Below, one piece after another: positions 35,397 through 44,042 of a stretch of DNA of 64,000 bases; positions within the stretch are counted from its first letter, which is position 1, and every line of letters begins with the position of its first letter. The notes under the pieces are model-generated. The model saw only the letters and a program-made list of their open reading frames with translations. It was not told the DNA's origin and did no database searches. Source of the stretch: JAUVPY01 sp034412795 (GTDB lineage Bacteria; Chloroflexota; Anaerolineae; 4572-78; NAK82). Where the stretch lies: NCBI GenBank assembly GCA_034412795.1, contig DAOUMD010000226.1:1-64000 (forward strand). The letters run 5' to 3'. Made by a program: the position numbers and the translations under genes.

Positions 35397-37642
35397 AAGC
35401 CCATTACCTGGCTCAGGTCGACGACGCCGTCGGGGATGGCGGCGATGGCGTATACCAGGGCCAGCCGGTTGCGGCGCAGCGCTTCGTCCTCGGCCATGAC
35501 CAGCACCTTGTCGAAGAAGGCATTGATGGGATCGGTAAGTGCCTGGAGGGCGAGCATGACGCCATCCACGTCCCGATCCGGTCCCAAGTCGCCGGTTGCC
35601 CCCTGGTAGGCAGACCACAGGTGGCGGCTGGTGTCCTCGACGAAGGCACCGGGGTCTACCCGGTAATCACGCACCTCGTCAAGAATAGGGCGGACGATGC
35701 GCTTGCAACGTGCGTAAGCAATGAGCAGCGGCTCCCAGTCGTCTCGTTCTACCCAGGCCTGGAGATCGCGGGCTGCCTCCAAACAGCGATAGGGGTTGTC
35801 GCCGCGCTCGGCCAGGGCGGCTCGCACGACATCGTGGCGCAGGCCTCCCTCGCGAAGCACGCCCTCCAGGCGGCGCCTGACAAACTCCAGGCTGGCCATC
35901 ATCGCTTCCTGGTCGACCTCCACATGCTTGGGCAGCAGGCGGGCGGCGTCGCGCAGTCCGCCGGCAATGGAGTAATCGGTTTCAGTTTCAATCAGCGCCG
36001 ACACCAACCCCAGCGCATCTCGACGCAGACCATAAGGGTCGGCCGAGCCGGTGGGGGCCAATCCCACGGCGAAGAGACCAATCAAGCTATCCAGGCGGTT
36101 GGCCAACCCAAGGACCAGTCCCGGCCGGGTGACGGGGAGTTGGTCGCCAGCGAAGCGCGGCAGATAATGTTCGTAGATGGCGTTGGCGACGGCCCCAGGC
36201 TCGCCAGAGCGCAAGGCATACTCGCGACCCATCACGCCTTGTAAGCTGGTCAACTCGACCACCATCTGGGTGGCCAGGTCAGCCTTGCACAGAAACGCCG
36301 CCCGGCGGGCCGTCTCCATGTCACCCGCCGAAAGCCCCAATTCGCCGCCGACGACGGGGGCCAGACGCTCCAGGCGTCGCGTCTTGTCCAGCATCGACCC
36401 CAGTTGTTCCTGGAACATCAGGGTATCAAGCCTGGGCAAGAAGCTTTCGAGGGGCTGCCCGGTGTCGGCCTTGAAGAAGAAATCGGCATCGGCGTAGCGC
36501 GCGCGCAACACGCCTTCATTGCCCCCCCTCACGACGTCCAGATGCTCGGTGCCACCGTTACGAACGGCGATGAAGTAGGGGAGCAGGGAATCAGGACTCT
36601 GGGAATCAGGACTCCGGGAATCGGGAATCAGGGATTGCGCTGATTCCCTGATTCCCTGATTCCCTGATTCCCTGACCACCGGAAAATAACGCTGGTGCTT
36701 TTTCATGACGGTGATGAGCACCGGTTCGGGGAGGGAGAGAAAGGCAGGGTCGAACTCGCCGCGCAGGGCGGTGGGTTGTTCGACCAAGTTGGTGACTTCC
36801 TCCAGCAGCGCCGGGTCGGCAGGCACAATGCCTCCGACCTCGGCGGCCAGGGACTGGATTTGTTCCTGGATGGCGACGCGTCGCTCGTCCACATCGACGA
36901 TGATGTCCTGGGCGGCCAACGTGGAGAAGTAATCGCCGGCGGCTTTGACCTCCACCGGTGGCGAGCCGGCAGGGCGAGGCCCGCGACTGGTCCGCGCACT
37001 GGCCAGTCCGGCGTACTCGAAGGGGACCACACCATCACCCAGCAGGCATACCAGCCAGCGGATGGGGCGGCTGAAGCTGATGCCGCTTTGGTTCCAACGC
37101 ATGCTCCGGCCGAAGCTGATGCTGGCGACGAGGCCCGGCATGGCCTCGCCCAGTACCTCGGCCGCAGGCCGGCCCTCGACGCGGCGGACGGCGAAGACGT
37201 ATGACCCGGCGTCGATGTCGCGCACCTGTAAATCGATCACATCCACCCCCTGCCCCCTGGCGAAGCCCAGGGCGGCTTTGGTGGGCGACCCGCCGGCGTC
37301 GAAGGCGGCACGAGCGGGCGGGCCTTTCACCGCCTGCTCCTCGTCCGGTTGGCGCGGCGCCAGGTCCTCCACGTAAACCACCAGACGGCGCGGCGTGCCG
37401 GTCACACGCACCCGGCCGTGGTCCAGGCGCAGGTCGTCGAGCAGCGCCGGGACCGCGCTGCTCAATTGCGCGATGGCGGCCGTCACATCCTGGGCCGGCA
37501 ATTCCTCGGTGCCGATCTCCAACAGGAACGGAGTTTCGAGTTTCGAGTTTGTGTTGGTTTGTTGGTTTGTTGGTTTGTTGGTTTGTTGGTTTGCTGATTT
37601 GCTGATTTGCTGATTTGAGAAAGGGAAAGCCGGCGTCTTCAC
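35393..37642 (-). CDS. glyS: glycyl-tRNA synthetase beta subunit (or beta part of a split fusion)
   Basis: About 749 codons of the bacterial GlyS type: FLLEIGTEELPAQDV at the start of the conserved part, SFGRSMRW and FSRPIRWLVCLLGDGVVPFEY in the core, MKKHQRYFPV, then ADLATQMVVELTSLQGVMG in the helical domain and a C-terminal anticodon/DALR-like region. It is needed with GlyQ to charge tRNA(Gly). Oddities: the first 30 codons come from an octamer repeat shared with the glyQ end. The GTG at 37642 has no ribosome binding site, no other start fits, and about 28 extra residues (VRESGNQGIRESAQSLIPDS and following) come from a simple repeat at 36581-36675. It may originally have been fused in frame to glyQ. 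Confidence 0.88.
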   Translation of the reverse strand: MKTPAFPFSNQQISKSANQQTNKPTNQQTNTNSKLETPFLLEIGTEELPAQDVTAAIAQLSSAVPALLDDLRLDHGRVRVTGTPRRLVVYVEDLAPRQPDEEQAVKGPPARAAFDAGGSPTKAALGFARGQGVDVIDLQVRDIDAGSYVFAVRRVEGRPAAEVLGEAMPGLVASISFGRSMRWNQSGISFSRPIRWLVCLLGDGVVPFEYAGLASARTSRGPRPAGSPPVEVKAAGDYFSTLAAQDIIVDVDERRVAIQEQIQSLAAEVGGIVPADPALLEEVTNLVEQPTALRGEFDPAFLSLPEPVLITVMKKHQRYFPVVRESGNQGIRESAQSLIPDSRSPDSQSPDSLLPYFIAVRNGGTEHLDVVRGGNEGVLRARYADADFFFKADTGQPLESFLPRLDTLMFQEQLGSMLDKTRRLERLAPVVGGELGLSAGDMETARRAAFLCKADLATQMVVELTSLQGVMGREYALRSGEPGAVANAIYEHYLPRFAGDQLPVTRPGLVLGLANRLDSLIGLFAVGLAPTGSADPYGLRRDALGLVSALIETETDYSIAGGLRDAARLLPKHVEVDQEAMMASLEFVRRRLEGVLREGGLRHDVVRAALAERGDNPYRCLEAARDLQAWVERDDWEPLLIAYARCKRIVRPILDEVRDYRVDPGAFVEDTSRHLWSAYQGATGDLGPDRDVDGVMLALQALTDPINAFFDKVLVMAEDEALRRNRLALVYAIAAIPDGVVDLSQVMGF
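36581..36675. repeat. simple repeat inserted in frame in glyS
   Basis: Copies of GGGAATCAGGACTC and GATTCCCTGATTCCCTG facing each other, making an inverted low-complexity block. It lies between the conserved KKHQRYFPV and YFIAVRNGG segments, which are much closer together in ordinary GlyS proteins. Confidence 0.8.
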
Positions 37643-38489
37643 GTTGTTGGACGAAGGCAGCGGCTACCTGCCGCGAGAGGTCGCGCATGCGGGCGAAGTA
37701 GCTGGCGCGTTCGGTGACGCCGATGGCGCCCCTTGAATCGAGCAGGTTGAAGGTGTGGGAGCAGCGCAGCACGTTGTCGTGGGCGGGAATCACCAGGCCG
37801 TTGGCCAGACAGGCCTGGGCTTCTTCTTCGTAGAGGTTATACAGGCGCGTCAGGCGCTCTACGTCGGCCACTTCGAAATCATAGATGCAGTGCTCAACTT
37901 CCTGGCGCAGGAGCACGTCACCGTAAGTGTGGCAGCCGTCCCAGTCAATGTCCCAGACGGCGTCGACGCCTTGCACGTACATGGCGATACGTTCCAGGCC
38001 ATAGGTCAGCTCCACGGCGACGGGGTCCAGGTCGAAGCCGCCGAACTGCTGGAAATAGGTGTACTGGGTGATCTCCTGGCCGTCGAGCCACACCTCCCAG
38101 CCCAATCCCCAGGCGCCCAGGGCGGGGCTCTCCCAGTTGTCCTCGACGAAGCGGATGTCGTGCTCTTCGCGCTTGATGCCCAGGGCATACAGGCTGTTGA
38201 GGTATAGCTCCTGGGGGCTGCCGGGATCGGGCTTGAGGATGACCTGGAATTGGGTGTGCATCTGCATGCGGTTGGGGTTGTCGCCGTAACGACCGTCGTC
38301 AGGGCGGAAGGAGGGCTCTACGTAGGCCACATTCCAGGGCTCGGGCCCCAGCGCACGCAAGGTGGTGGCCGGGTTGGCGGTCCCGGCGCCCACCTTTTCA
38401 CTGTAAGGCTGCCACACCAGACAGCCGTGCTCGGCCCAGTATTCTTGTAGCGTCATGATGATTTGTTGGAAGTTGAGGGGTTGGGTCAT
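37035..38489 (-). CDS. glyQ: glycyl-tRNA synthetase alpha subunit, run-on reading frame
   Basis: The conserved GlyQ protein is the first about 290 codons (38489 to about 37625): FQQIIMTLQEYWAEHGCLVWQPY, VAYVEPSFRPDDGRYGDNPNR, QMHTQFQVILKPDP, ELTYGLERIAMYVQGV and AHTFNLLDSRGAIGVTERA-type segments. It is the catalytic, tetrameric-enzyme alpha subunit that forms glycyl-adenylate. After AFVQQREDAGFPFL the frame enters an octamer repeat, then continues out of frame through glyS to a stop at 37035, giving about 190 codons of arginine-rich nonsense. The true C-terminus is therefore uncertain: either the protein has a nonsense tail, or the repeat length varies and other copy numbers join glyQ to glyS. 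AAGGAA precedes the ATG. Confidence 0.85.
   Translation of the reverse strand: MTQPLNFQQIIMTLQEYWAEHGCLVWQPYSEKVGAGTANPATTLRALGPEPWNVAYVEPSFRPDDGRYGDNPNRMQMHTQFQVILKPDPGSPQELYLNSLYALGIKREEHDIRFVEDNWESPALGAWGLGWEVWLDGQEITQYTYFQQFGGFDLDPVAVELTYGLERIAMYVQGVDAVWDIDWDGCHTYGDVLLRQEVEHCIYDFEVADVERLTRLYNLYEEEAQACLANGLVIPAHDNVLRCSHTFNLLDSRGAIGVTERASYFARMRDLSRQVAAAFVQQREDAGFPFLKSANQQISKPTNQQTNKPTNQHKLETRNSVPVGDRHRGIAGPGCDGRHRAIEQRGPGAARRPAPGPRPGACDRHAAPSGGLRGGPGAAPTGRGAGGERPARSCRLRRRRVAHQSRPGLRQGAGGGCDRFTGARHRRRVIRLRRPPRRGPACGRGTGRGHAGPRRQHQLRPEHALEPKRHQLQPPHPLAGMPAG
37549..37616. repeat. octanucleotide microsatellite at the glyQ/glyS junction
   Basis: On the minus strand, three AAATCAGC units are followed by about five AAACCAAC units. 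Eight is not a multiple of three, so each unit gained or lost changes which frame continues from glyQ into glyS. Confidence 0.85.
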
Positions 38490-38504
38490 GGTTGTTCCTT
38501 TTGT

Positions 38505-38602
38505 GATACGTGATGCGTGATGCGTGATGCGTAAAACGTGAAACGTAAAGGCACATTCGCAAGGCGCATTCGCCTAGAATCATTACGTTTTACGTTTTAC
38601 GA
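38505..38602. repeat. CGTAAAACGTAA-type palindromic repeat, copy 1
   Basis: GATGCGTGATGCGTAAAACG and CATTACGTTTTACGTTTTACG flank GGCACATTCGCAAGGCGCAT. It reaches into the recO 3' end, supplying the last codons (NFVKRKT). A related copy is at 62083-62172. Confidence 0.7.
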
Positions 38603-39374
38603 AGTTACTTGGCTGCGCTTCGCGCCGCAAACGGTGGATGAAGTCGACGGATTTGAGTCGCCGCTCGAGCAAGTAGACGATGTAACGCTGGAGGACGGCC
38701 TCCAGGTCGAGATGGGTCCCAGGTTTGAGCTGCAGGGCGGCCACGTCGTCCCAGGGGCGAGTCTGCATGTAGCGCAAGACTTTGAAAGTGGGCATGGCCA
38801 GCGGCTCGGCACCTCGGACGGCCTCGCCATGGCGCGGGCATAATACGCCGCCGGCGGGCGGATAAAAGTAATTGGTCACCGGCTCGAGTTGGGTCTGGCA
38901 CTCGACACAAAAGTGCAGTTGTGGCTGGTAGCCGACCAGCCCCAGGCAGCGCAACTCGAAGAAGCGCAGGGCCAGGCTCCGGTCGCGTGCCTCACACAGG
39001 CGGGCCAGCGTGGCCAGTGCCAGGTCAAAGAGGATCGGGTTTTCGTCCCCTTCTTCGATGAAGCCATTGATCAACTCAGCCAGGTAATAGGCCTGGCTGG
39101 CCTGTTCCAGGTCTTCGCGCAAGGATCGGAAGGATTCTAAGGTTTCAACCTGGGAGACGATGTCGAGATTACGTCCGCGCGCCACGAGCATGTGCACGTA
39201 GGTGAAAGGCTCGACGTGGCCCGCTTTGCGACTGGTCGGTTTGCGCGCGCCTTTGGCCAGCAGCCGCAGCCGGCCCAGGCGCGGCGTGAAGACGGTCAAC
39301 AGCCGGTCGGCCTCGCCGAAATCTGAGTGGTGCAGTATGAGTGCGTCGGTACGATATAGTCGTTCGCGGTCCAT
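38583..39374 (-). CDS. recO: DNA repair protein RecO
   Basis: 263 residues. The OB-fold N-terminus (YRTDALILHHSDFGEADRLLTVFTPRLGRLRLLAKGARK) and helical part (QASQAYYLAELINGFIEEGDEN) match RecO. The zinc site is partly visible as CVECQTQLEPVTNYF with GGVLCPRH. It loads RecA on SSB-coated DNA with RecR in the RecFOR pathway. The final residues derive from the CGTTTTACG repeat. It is upstream of glyQ on the same strand, a common order (recO-glyQ-glyS). Confidence 0.93.
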   Translation of the reverse strand: MDRERLYRTDALILHHSDFGEADRLLTVFTPRLGRLRLLAKGARKPTSRKAGHVEPFTYVHMLVARGRNLDIVSQVETLESFRSLREDLEQASQAYYLAELINGFIEEGDENPILFDLALATLARLCEARDRSLALRFFELRCLGLVGYQPQLHFCVECQTQLEPVTNYFYPPAGGVLCPRHGEAVRGAEPLAMPTFKVLRYMQTRPWDDVAALQLKPGTHLDLEAVLQRYIVYLLERRLKSVDFIHRLRREAQPSNFVKRKT

Positions 39375-39384
39375 TTGGGGAGAT

Positions 39385-39520
39385 TATACAGGGAGGGTGG
39401 GTGGGGAGCAAATGGGGTGGGGAGTAGGGGAGTAGGGGAGTAGGGAGTAAGGGAGTAGGGAGGGGAGCGGAGGGGCCGAGGAGCGGGGGGCAGGGGAATG
39501 GGGGATGGGGAATAGTGGGG
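39385..39520. repeat. simple repeat GGGGAGTAGGGAGTAG
   Basis: Low-complexity runs of GGGGAGTAG and GGGGAATGGGGGATGG in the gap between recO and the toxin relic; no gene here. Confidence 0.6.
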
Positions 39521-39597
39521 TGCTCGTAGTGGATGACAATCCACTACCCCCAGATGTAGCAGCAACGAGACCGATCCGCCAATGGCATGGCACAGGG

Positions 39598-40019
39598 CTA
39601 CTTCCGTATATCCTCCAACAGGTTCTGAGGAAGCACAATTCTCAACCCCGACCCTCGAGCTACCTCCACCATCCCCACCAGGTGACGTCGATCCAGGCTG
39701 ACCAGGTAGTCTACCAGGGCCTCTTTGGCCACCGCCACAATTGGTGCATCCTTGATGGCCGTGTATTGAGCAGCGTCCAAGCCCCCCTGCCTGGTGGCAC
39801 GTACGATCTCAAAAGGAACCATATCCAGAAAGCGTCGAAAGGCGGGCAGCACCTCAGGTGCCTTGCGGGCCAGGTTCTTCTCCGTCTCTTCCAACACCAG
39901 GTTACTGATCACGAGCGTGATACGCCCGCGGATCGCCTGGCGCACGATCTCGCGCGAGGCGCCGGTCGCGGAAAAGCTGGCCGCAATCAAGACGCTGGGG
40001 CGACGAAGATGCGTGTCAT
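39598..40019 (-). pseudogene. PIN-domain toxin, frameshifted at the catalytic aspartate codon
   Basis: The expected start ATG (40019-40017) overlaps the antitoxin stop as ATGA. It reads MTRIFVA and then stops after four more codons. Adding one base after GTCG (about 40001) restores MTRIFVDPSVLIAASFSATG, matching PIN toxins of the type with a D-x-S-V-L-x-A-A opening; the lost base removes the first metal-binding aspartate. Downstream, the domain is intact for 130 codons (ISNLVLEETEKNLARK, KDAPIVAVAKEALVDYLVS, LDRRHLVGM). Without the shift, only a weak internal TTG at 39990 could start it, making a protein lacking the active-site Asp. Either a true inactivation or a sequencing or assembly error. 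Confidence 0.75.
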
Positions 40020-40231
40020 TCTTGGGATTCTAGCCCGTATTCTTCTTCGATCAGCTCTCCATGAATCTCACGCCCCGATTGTATCAGTTCCTCCAGGGTC
40101 AGGCCCTTCTCTTCGAGGATTTGGCCGATCTGGTCCAGAGCCTGGGAGGCGATGATCTCCTGCGGGCTGATCAACACTCCCTCCTCCCCAGCATTCCTTT
40201 TCGACATCATGTGCTTGTACGCTTGTTCCAC
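40016..40231 (-). CDS. small antitoxin-like protein
   Basis: 71 residues from GTG 40231 (or 64 from ATG 40210). Helical and acidic (IIASQALDQIGQILEEKGLT, LEELIQSGREIHGELIEEEY), typical of antitoxins paired with PIN toxins. Its stop overlaps the toxin's ATG as ATGA, the usual toxin-antitoxin coupling. No ribosome binding site clearly decides the start. Confidence 0.65.
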   Translation of the reverse strand: MEQAYKHMMSKRNAGEEGVLISPQEIIASQALDQIGQILEEKGLTLEELIQSGREIHGELIEEEYGLESQE

Positions 40232-40246
40232 CGCGATTTGGCCTCA

Positions 40247-40342
40247 TCCAGAACACGGATGGGCAGAATGTAACGGATTTTCTTGCCAGCGGGTGGAGAA
40301 TCCGTTACATCCCGCCCATCCGTGTTCTGGAATATTTTGGCG
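40247..40342. repeat. long palindrome AGAACACGGATGGGC
   Basis: CCAGAACACGGATGGGC followed by ATGTAACGGAT faces ATCCGTTACAT and GCCCATCCGTGTTCTGG. One arm recurs alone at 40399-40431 (AGAACACGGATGCGCAGGAT). Non-coding mobile-type repeat beside the CRISPR array. Confidence 0.75.
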
Positions 40343-40439
40343 CCCCATCTCCCCGGCTCCTCTGCTCAGCGAATGCCCCGATTGTCTTCGTCCACCGGGT
40401 TAGAACACGGATGCGCAGGATGTAACGGATATGTATTCT

Positions 40440-40651
40440 TTACCTACATCGTGACCCTGATTCTGGACAGACATCGTAGCCGAGAAACAAAAACCGGTGG
40501 GGCGTCGAAGCCATAAAATGTAGGATATACAGCCCCAAATGTCATCTGAGTGGGAGGATGCTTGGACTAACCGCACCCCTAACTGGAAAACCGATTTGTC
40601 GGATTGGCTACGATGTCTGTAAAGAGTCTGGGTGACGAAGTAGGTAAAGGA
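40440..40651. mobile_element. MITE-like inverted-repeat element at the edge of the CRISPR array
   Basis: Arms of about 43 bp face each other: left 40440-40482 (TTTACCTACATCG, GACCCTGATTCTGG, ACAGACATCGTAGCC) and right 40609-40651 (GGCTACGATGTCTGT, AGTCTGGGTGACGAAGTAG). The middle has no gene. The first CRISPR repeat begins 14 bp later. Size and structure fit a non-autonomous element. Confidence 0.65.
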
Positions 40652-40664
40652 TACAGATACATCG

Positions 40665-43600
40665 AGTGCCCCGAAGGGCATTGTCTGCTTTTCCACCTTT
40701 GGCAAGAGCCTGGTCAAGCCAATCACCTTCGGGTTTCAGTGCCCCGAAGGGCATTGTCTGCTTTCCTACCAGCGACGGATGCTCTCGCTGCCCATCGCAA
40801 CCCACGAGACGGTGGGGTTTCAGTGCCCCAAAGGACATCGTCTTCATTTCTACATAGATAGTGTGCTCTGGCTGTCGGATAAATGCTAGGTTTCAGTGCC
40901 CCGAAGGGCATTGTCTGCTTTTCCTACCTGGTGGACCGAATGGGAGATCACGCACGACGGGGAGTTTCAGCGCCCCGAAGGACGTTGTCGTCTTTTCCAC
41001 CCACATCATCCGCCGCATCATCCTCCAGGCAATCCCGTTTCAGTGCCCCGAAGGGCATTGTCTTCATTACCACCGTGCTCCAAATTCACAACTGGTGTTC
41101 ACTCCAGAGGAAAGGTTTCAGTGCCCCGAGGGGCATTGTCTTCTTTGCTACATTTGATGAGGTCGGCGGTCGCGTAGTGCATCGTTGCGATACGTTTCAG
41201 TGCCCCGAAGGGCATTGTCTGCTTTGCTACCTATTGGCCGAAGGTGATGGCGCAATCTACAACAACTTGTTTCAGGGCCCCACAGGGCATTGTCTGCATT
41301 TCCAGTTCCACCTCGTCAACATTGACGCCGAGACCCCGGTGATGCAGTTTCAGTGCCCCAAAGGGCATTGTCTTCTTTGCTACAGGAGCGCCAGTTCGAA
41401 GAGGCGCGCGCAGAGCTCGAGTTTCAGTGCCCCGAAGGGCATTGTCTTCTAGTCTACCGGTAGTGGCTGAGAACGACGTCGCCTTCACCGTTGTCGATAG
41501 TCGGGCACGCATGTTTCAGTGCCCTGAAGGGCATTATCTTCATACCTACCGGTCGGATATCGCACCAGGGGTATTTCACCCATCGCCAACGTTTCAGTGC
41601 CCCGAGAGGCGTTGTCTTCATTGCCACCAGTCGGTGTACGTCAAGGGGCGGCTGCAGGCCAACGAGCACGGGTTTTAGTGCCCCGAAGAGCATCGTCTTC
41701 GTTACTACCATCAGTGAGTTTGATGCGGAGAATCGCATTGCCAAGCAGGTGCAGTTTCAGTGCCCCTCAGGGCATTGTCTTCAATCCTACGATCTAACCG
41801 CTGGGTTCTACGGTCGCCAGTCAGACGACGAGTTGTTTCAGTGCCCCGCAGGGCATTCTTTTCATTACCACTTGCTGGAGCAATGACGTTTGCTGAGGAC
41901 TGGGCCTACCTGTTTCGGTGTCCCGAAGGGCATTGTCGTCTTTCCTACTAGATATGGAACAACTGCAGAAACTGTCATCGGTTTCACCGATGTTTCAGTG
42001 CCCCGAAGGGCATTGTCTGCATCGCTACGTATGGCAACCCGGCGACAACATCGCGGAGGGCAGAGATCCGTTTCAGTGCCCCGAAGGGCATTGTCCGCTT
42101 TCCTACTCCCAACGCGGAGGGCAACGACCGTGAGACGCGGCTGTTTCAGTGCCCCGCAGGGCATTGTCTTCATTACCACTGGCTATCGAAGAGGAGCTCG
42201 GAGTAGGCCGTTGGGAGATCTTGGTTCAGTGCCCCGAAGGACATTGTCTTCTTTGCTACTAATTGGCTAATTGCATCGAATGCGGCAAGTGGCTTGGCCC
42301 GTTTCAGTGCCCCGAAGGGCATTGTCTGCTTTCCTACCCCAAATGCCCGACCTGCTCAACAGCTTACCGAAAATCAGGTTTCAGTGCCCCGAAGGGCATT
42401 GTCTGCTTTTCCATGAAACCACGAAGTTTGACAGATGGGAATTTGATCAGTTTCAGTGCCCCGAAGGGCATTGTCTGCTTTCCTACAAGCGGAGTCGTAC
42501 CTGGAGAAGGCAATCGCCGCAGAAGAGTTTCAGTGCCCCGAAGGGCATTGTCTGCTTTCCTACACACCGGTGACACGTCCGAGCCACCGTTCACAGTCGT
42601 GTACCTGTTTCAGCGCCCCGAAGGGCATTGTCTGCTTTCTTACTACCTCAAAGGTAACGAATGAGGCGAGGAAGAATTGTTTCAGTGCCCCGAAGGGCAT
42701 TGTCGTCTTTCCTACAATGTGGGCGCTGATCGGGGCTGCGACCACTGGCAAAAGGTTTCAGTGCCCCAAAGGGCATTGTCTTCTTTGCTACAAGGTTGCG
42801 TTGGTGCCTGAGCGGCTTGAGGAGCCGTTGTTTCAGTGCCCCGAAGGGCATTGTCTTCTTTGCTACCAACAAGCTCTGTGAGAAGTACACCTGCACAATT
42901 TGCGGCGCAGTCAAGCTGTTTCAGTGCCCCGAAGGGCATTGTCTTCTTTCCTACGATTTTAAAATGCCAAGCAAGAACCGCATCACCCAGGGACTAGTTT
43001 CAGTGCCCCGAAGGGCATTGTCTGCATTTCCTTAATCGCCGATGAGGTTGTGAGATCGGCGGGCGCGTTTCAGTGCCCCGAAGGGCATTGTCTTTATTAT
43101 CACCTTCGGGCAGATGTACACTCTTGCCAGGTTCAAACGGAGTGCTTCAGTGCCCCGAAGGGCATTACCTTCATTACCACAGGAAGCCTATGACAAGTGG
43201 TTTGAGCTTTTGAAGGCGTTTCAGTGCCCCGAAGGGCATTGTCTGCATCGCTACGTATGGCAACCCGGCGACAACATCGCGGAGGGCAGAGATCCGTTTC
43301 AGTGCCCCGAAGGGCATTGTCTGCTTTGCTACTCAGATACCTCAGATCCCTGGACGGATATTCAAACTGGCAAGTTTCAGTGCCCCGAAGGGCATTGTCT
43401 GCTTTGCTACTGAACCGGCGGGTCGCAAAGATCTCTTTGTCCAAGGGTACTTCCCGTTTCAGTGCCCCGAAGGGCATTGTCTGCTTTGCTACACAGTGGA
43501 AAGTACGGCCGAAGCGCATCATTTACTTGTTTCAGTGCCCCGAAGGGCATTGTCTGCTTTGCTACCCAGGTGGTTCCCCTGGGGCAAGCGCTTCTGCCAG

Positions 43601-43775
43601 ATCCACGCGTTTCAGTGCCCCGAAGGGCATTGTCTGCTTTGCTACTCGCTGCTGCCCACAGCGTCCACAGCAGATGGGCTTGGTAGTTTCAGTGCCCCGA
43701 AGGGCATTGTCTTATTTGCTACCGATCTTGAAGCGGTGACTGACCTGGGAGTCGCCCAGTTTCAGTGCCCCGCAG
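40665..43775 (-). CRISPR. CRISPR array, distal half (about 41 repeats)
   Basis: Repeats of 37 nt at intervals of about 70-90 bp, with spacers mostly 34-45 nt. In the minus-strand orientation they begin GTAG(G/C)AAAG, contain the hairpin TGCCCTTCGGGGCA (UUCG loop) and end in ACTGAAAC, the expected 8-nt 5' handle of type III crRNAs. Copies near 40665-42270 are often mutated (ends CCAC, CAGTTCC; TGCG, TTTG or TGAG loops), as expected for the leader-far end. The first copy is partial and the last is cut by an insertion sequence at 43775. One repeat-spacer unit occurs twice (spacers 42029-42069 and 43255-43295). Orientation is inferred from handle, hairpin and direction of the cas operon. Confidence 0.96.
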
Positions 43776-43790
43776 AGGGAAAGACAAAAC

Positions 43791-43950
43791 ATAAGATTGG
43801 TTCCACCTGGCGGAGCCAGTTCGCTTTAAGGTGGTGTTCTAGCGGGTCGCCGCGGAACAGAACATAAGATTGGTTCCGCCTGGCGGAGCCGGATCGGCTT
43901 AAGGTGATGTTCTGGTAGGCCAAGGCGGAACAAACCATAAGATTGGTTCC
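43791..43950 (+). repeat. 73-bp direct repeats in the left end of the insertion sequence
   Basis: ATAAGATTGGTTCC starts at 43791, 43864 and 43937, exactly 73 bp apart; CCTGGCGGAGCC follows in the first two. They may be subterminal transposase-binding sites. Confidence 0.75.
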
Positions 43951-43964
43951 GAGGTATCTGCCTC

Positions 43965-43994
43965 TTGAAAACGGGTCTCCTTTTGGGGTAGAAT
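43965..43994 (+). promoter_or_regulatory. promoter of the transposase gene
   Basis: TTGAAA (43965-43970), an 18-bp spacer and TAGAAT (43989-43994); AAAGGAG lies before the ATG at 44043. Confidence 0.55.
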
Positions 43995-44042
43995 GGTAGT
44001 ATCACAAAGCCCACCCCACCGCCAGAAAGGAGACTTACCCCC

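Noticed and set aside
37035..37560. Arginine- and glycine-rich continuation of the glyQ frame
   Set aside because: It overlaps the strongly conserved glyS coding sequence in another frame and has no protein family character; it results from the octamer repeat.
40500..40664. Possible plus-strand leader for the CRISPR array
   Set aside because: The repeat's hairpin, the ACTGAAAC handle and the cas operon direction favour minus-strand transcription, and the neighbouring repeats here are partial and degenerate, as at a trailer end. This stretch is better explained as an inverted-repeat element.
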